Of a DNA stretch of 64,000 bases, positions 60,127-64,000 are shown in pieces. A model generated the notes under the pieces. That model ran no database searches, was not told the DNA's origin, and saw nothing but the letters and a program-made list of their open reading frames with translations. The stretch spans positions 1 to 64,000 of the forward strand of contig JABUQX010022979.1 in assembly GCA_015478945.1 (NCBI GenBank). The letters are read 5' to 3'. Each line of letters opens with the position of its first letter. Within the stretch, counting starts at the first letter, position 1. The stretch comes from Trachelipus rathkii. Its lineage: Eukaryota > Arthropoda > Malacostraca > Isopoda > Trachelipodidae. Made by a program: the position numbers and the translations under genes.

Positions 60127-60235
60127 TGTAGAATTGGAAGAAAAAACTATTTCCTTTTTTTTTCTTTTTTTTTTTAAATCCACTTCTGCTTTCCTTTATT
60201 ACTTTTGAAGTATGCATAAAGTCCATACTTTTACC

Positions 60236-60361
60236 ATCATATATATATACATATAATATATATATATATATATATTTGTCTTATCAATTTAGTGTATATT
60301 TTCTTTTTTTATAGTTTCAATTAGATTATATATATATATATAATATATATATATATATAGG
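60236..60361. repeat. (AT)n arrays
   Basis: Two short arrays around about 55 bases of T-rich sequence, just right of the kinesin-like fragment. Confidence 0.85.
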
Positions 60362-60873
60362 TCGTACTTGCAAAAGATTGGTGGCTTATTTAAGAGCAAG
60401 CACCCTAAGAGGATGATTATGGTAAATTTAAAATCCATATTTGAAACGACCATTTATCAAACAATAAGTAATACTTCAATAAAGTAAATAGGACAACAAA
60501 AGTCCCTTCTGTTGTATATACTCCTTCGTTGTGCGATTGTAGGATCACGGACTTTCTAGCCGTTACCACACTTACCGACCTTGGAAAAACTTGCGATCGG
60601 AGTTCGGAGTCGCATTCCCTTCTTTGAAATTTATCTCTTAGACCGAAAGCTGCGTTTAAGTTATTAGGATTTCTAGAAAGAGTATCTTAAGTTGAGATCT
60701 TATTTCTTCTGATTCTTCTTATTGCTAATTTAATCTGACTGAAGAGTCAAACAGGACGGGTTAATATATTATTTCATTTCGACTTATGCTAAAATTTTTT
60801 CATCGCGCAACTGCTTAGCATAATATCACGAACAGAAAATTAAAATTTTTACAAAAGTTATAATGGGATATTT
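60362..60873. other. interval without recognisable gene
   Basis: Moderate GC; no additional kinesin motif could be found on the minus strand. Confidence 0.45.
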
Positions 60874-61642
60874 ACATTATATATAATATATAATAGTATT
60901 ATATATATATATCTTAATAGCTATATATATGTATATATAATTATACTATATATAATATTATATATATATTATAAATTATTTATTATTATTTATATATATA
61001 AATAAATATAATATATTATATATATATCATATATATATATAATAATATATATATATATATAGTACTATAAATATATAATTATAAGTATAATATATATATA
61101 TATATCGGCCTATATGTATATAATATATAATATTAATATAGAATATTTATATATATATATATTAATATATTATATAATTATGTTATTAAAATATATATAC
61201 TTAGAGTATATTGGCCTATAGCGTATATATAAATAATTTATTATATATATATTAATATATCTACTATATATATATAGCTATATATTTATAATATATATTA
61301 TATATACCATATATATAGTATTATATTTATATATAATTATATTAAAATAATTGTTTTATAAGATTATTATATTAAATATATATCTAATATAACTATATAT
61401 ATATCTATATATATACATATATATATATATAATATATAATATATATCATATATATATATATATAATATATATTAGATATAAATTATATATATATAATACC
61501 GATATATATATATACATGCTACCACACTATAGTCACCTATCATATATATATATAAACTACTATATATATAGTATATAAATATATATATAATTATAAATTA
61601 TAAATATAATAATATAATAATATATATAGCATAATATTACCA
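60874..61642. repeat. long imperfect (AT)n array
   Basis: About 770 bp of nearly pure A/T with isolated interruptions such as tcggcctatatg and acatgctaccacac. It is the longest AT tract in the window. Confidence 0.95.
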
Positions 61643-62079
61643 TATCCACAAGCTAGGGCTTTCGCCCTCTGCAGTGGACCAGGCGATCTTCTTCCTTCCG
61701 CCTGTAACTCTTAGATCTTAAGAGCACTTCTAGATAAAACTATTTCTCGAGCAAATTTATTTCTGTATGTTTCAATCCTTTAGTTAGACACCAGGTGGTT
61801 TCCCCTTCAGTGAACTATCATCTTCTCCATTTGGCTCGAAACGTTCTTCTCATTTAGATTTCCAGAAAGCTTTTTCTATAGGGCATAAAGAAAAATAACT
61901 GTTGGTCAGGACTTCTAAAAGCAGAAAAGAGAAGCAAGGTTGCTAATCATTAACATAACATTGATATAATTATTATTTCATGCACCCTTATAGTGCAAGC
62001 GAAGAATCTGTTCCCTCATTTGAATCCGATGTGTCGCCTATATCCAAACTTTTCATATGTTATATAGTTTACTTATTAT
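61643..62079. other. island between AT arrays, no gene recognised
   Basis: Mixed-composition block of about 430 bp flanked by AT arrays. No motif was recognised in any frame. Confidence 0.5.
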
Positions 62080-62288
62080 AATAATAATATAATATATATA
62101 TATATATACTATATATATATGACATAATATATAATAATATATTATATATATGATATATATTATAGTATATATCTATATCATGATACTATATACTACTACT
62201 CATATACGTATAATATACTAATATATTAATATAGACTAATATATATATACTTAATACTACTATATATATATTAATACTTATATATATA
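62080..62288. repeat. imperfect (AT)n array
   Basis: A/T tract with many TACTA interruptions. Confidence 0.9.
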
Positions 62289-62329
62289 AATTCCGATAGT
62301 TGTGATCTACAGCCGCGACGATACTCTTG

Positions 62330-64000
62330 TTATTAAGAATAATGAAGAAGTAAGCACAACCTTCTACCCAATTCATTATCCTCCATAAACCCAATATTTC
62401 GAACTTTTAACATTCATCTCCGATCACCAGTCATATCATACTATACATTTCTTAAACGCGTTATCTACCTAGCACATCCTATATCTAGCCAAGCACTTCA
62501 GCTCCTATTCCGGCGATCGTTCTAATTATCTCATATCAATCTCGCCAGCTCAAGAAAGATTATTATTATACGTTACCAAAACCCATCTCCATATTCATAT
62601 CATCTTCTCTCCCTACTATACCACACACTCTATCCAATATAACAACAAGTCGACAGCTAATAATCTCTCAACGCTCTCTCATCCCTCGAGGATTACCTTA
62701 ACATATACACTCTCTGACTATACTATACTATTGTCCTTAATACATAATGTCACTCAATTATGTTCAACTAAACCCATCGACATTACACTCACCATATACT
62801 AATCTCTCACATCAAACACATATCTCTTCATGATACTATTATATTTCCTCAACTATGATATTCAACATATCATCTCATACAATTCCTATAAATCATCCAT
62901 ATCTCTATTCCTGCCTATACCTTCACTCATACTCTTACTGACTAACTGTACTCGATTAATTCACACCGCTATCACTTAATCATCACTACATATATACTCA
63001 TCTTCTAAATAGTAAGCCTTATTCACCAACTTACATACTTATTGCCTGCTTCCTTCCTATAGAACATTCGTTTTACTATCATTATCTCTACACCCATACA
63101 TCTTACATAACAATGTATATAAACATTAAACGATATACATGCATAATTACCTCCCGTGCCAATCCTATCTGTCGACATCTACACTATTTATTAAGACCCC
63201 TCAACAATAATGATTCATCGATGACAACCACCGACAACATAACCAGCTCATACGGCCAGTAGACTTGTACAGTACACGTAATCTCAAGGCTACTCACTGA
63301 CATAAAATATACTAACAACCCTATGATATAAGCTTATGCTCTAATAAAAAACATATCACATTAAGTATATAATCTGCCACGCTTTTCCACACATGATATT
63401 TACAACAAAAATTAAAATTTAATTATTGTGTACCTAGAATTCCTTCAAATCATAAGAGATATTTTAAATCAATACAAACGTGATCTTTAATCTTCGCCTT
63501 CTTCTCATACGATCCTTTTATGCTTCGTCATCTCTTCAAAGACTGAATATAGTAAGAATATTAGGTGGACAATATAAATACCTCGTCACATCACTCCGTC
63601 CCTTTTATTACTAAATACAACAACAAGAACTATGCCTGACCACATTAACATTCCACATATTTCCTGTCTCGTCTTTCTGCCAAAGATATTTATCGTCCAA
63701 TCTCCTCATGTAGCGAGTCATTTAATCGTTCAAGAGTTTACTATATCAACATTTATTGTTTTCTAGCCCATCGCCCAATTATAAATATCATACATCAATC
63801 ACTCATCCTCCATCTGACACCTTAAGGTAACTTATATCTACTCGGTTTATATAACACTTAAACCAACCGTAAAACAATAACTAACTACAATTCTTAATAT
63901 ATCATCCTCTACAATAATATGACATACATCCATATAATCTCTCAACCTGCTCAAATCACGCCCATGTCCAAACCCAACTTGACCTTCCCTCTGCTTATCT
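62330..64000. other. second G-poor, pyrimidine/A-rich domain
   Basis: The plus strand is again almost G-free over long stretches (words such as catctc, tcactc and atacta), like 10.1-15.5 kb. No gene recognised. The domain continues past the window end. Confidence 0.65.

Noticed and set aside
1..64000. CRISPR arrays, bacterial operons, riboswitches or rRNA genes
   Set aside because: No regularly spaced repeats with unique spacers, no gene clusters and no rRNA-like conserved stretches; the window is eukaryotic.

Overview
This window reads as gene-poor, repeat-dominated nuclear DNA of an arthropod, most likely a decapod crustacean. The evidence is: very long imperfect (AT)n arrays and (ATT)n runs, an interstitial array of the arthropod telomere unit TTAGG, tRNA-derived SINE heads, GT-AG introns with AT-rich polypyrimidine tracts, and decayed non-LTR retrotransposons of kinds common in crustacean assemblies. 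Nothing looks bacterial: there are no operons and no long intact ORFs. Nearly all ORFs over 60 codons are chance products of AT-rich or low-complexity DNA.

Layout. 1-6.1 kb: two 3' fragments of one non-LTR (RTE-like) family (184-583 and about 5.2-6.0 kb) flank a chain of AT arrays with small islands between them, including a tRNA-derived SINE at 1.85-2.07 kb. At 4.08-4.50 kb lie two well-formed exons encoding the acidic C-terminus of an unidentified host protein. 6-10 kb: AT-rich sequence with no recognisable gene. 10.1-15.5 kb: a strikingly G-poor block containing a possible jockey-like RT remnant. 15.5-24 kb: AT-rich sequence with a second tRNA-like SINE head at 22.2 kb. 24.27-24.72 kb: three copies of one sequence in alternating orientation. 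25.4-30 kb: TTAGG array, a minus-strand non-LTR remnant with RT motifs, and a GC-richer segment that may include an LTR-like leader. 30-44 kb: AT arrays and mostly featureless sequence, with a few small exon candidates. 44.7-48.9 kb: a C-poor block, the complement of the 10-15 kb skew. 51.3-51.8 kb: a third copy of the first non-LTR family. 52.5-52.8 kb: a good two-exon candidate. 56.5-58.1 kb: a minus-strand RT plus RNase H element, clearly recognisable but full of frameshifts. 60.0-60.1 kb: a minus-strand fragment of a kinesin motor domain, probably kinesin-14. 60.9-62.3 kb: more AT arrays. 62.3-64 kb: another G-poor block.

No set of genes here works together as a pathway. The host coding pieces are isolated exons whose remaining exons lie outside the window or are unrecognisable. 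Frameshifts in nearly every transposon copy fit old decayed copies, uncorrected long-read errors, or both. No novel multi-gene system was found. The most unusual signals are the alternating triple repeat, the opposite strand-skew domains and the AT-array/island architecture.
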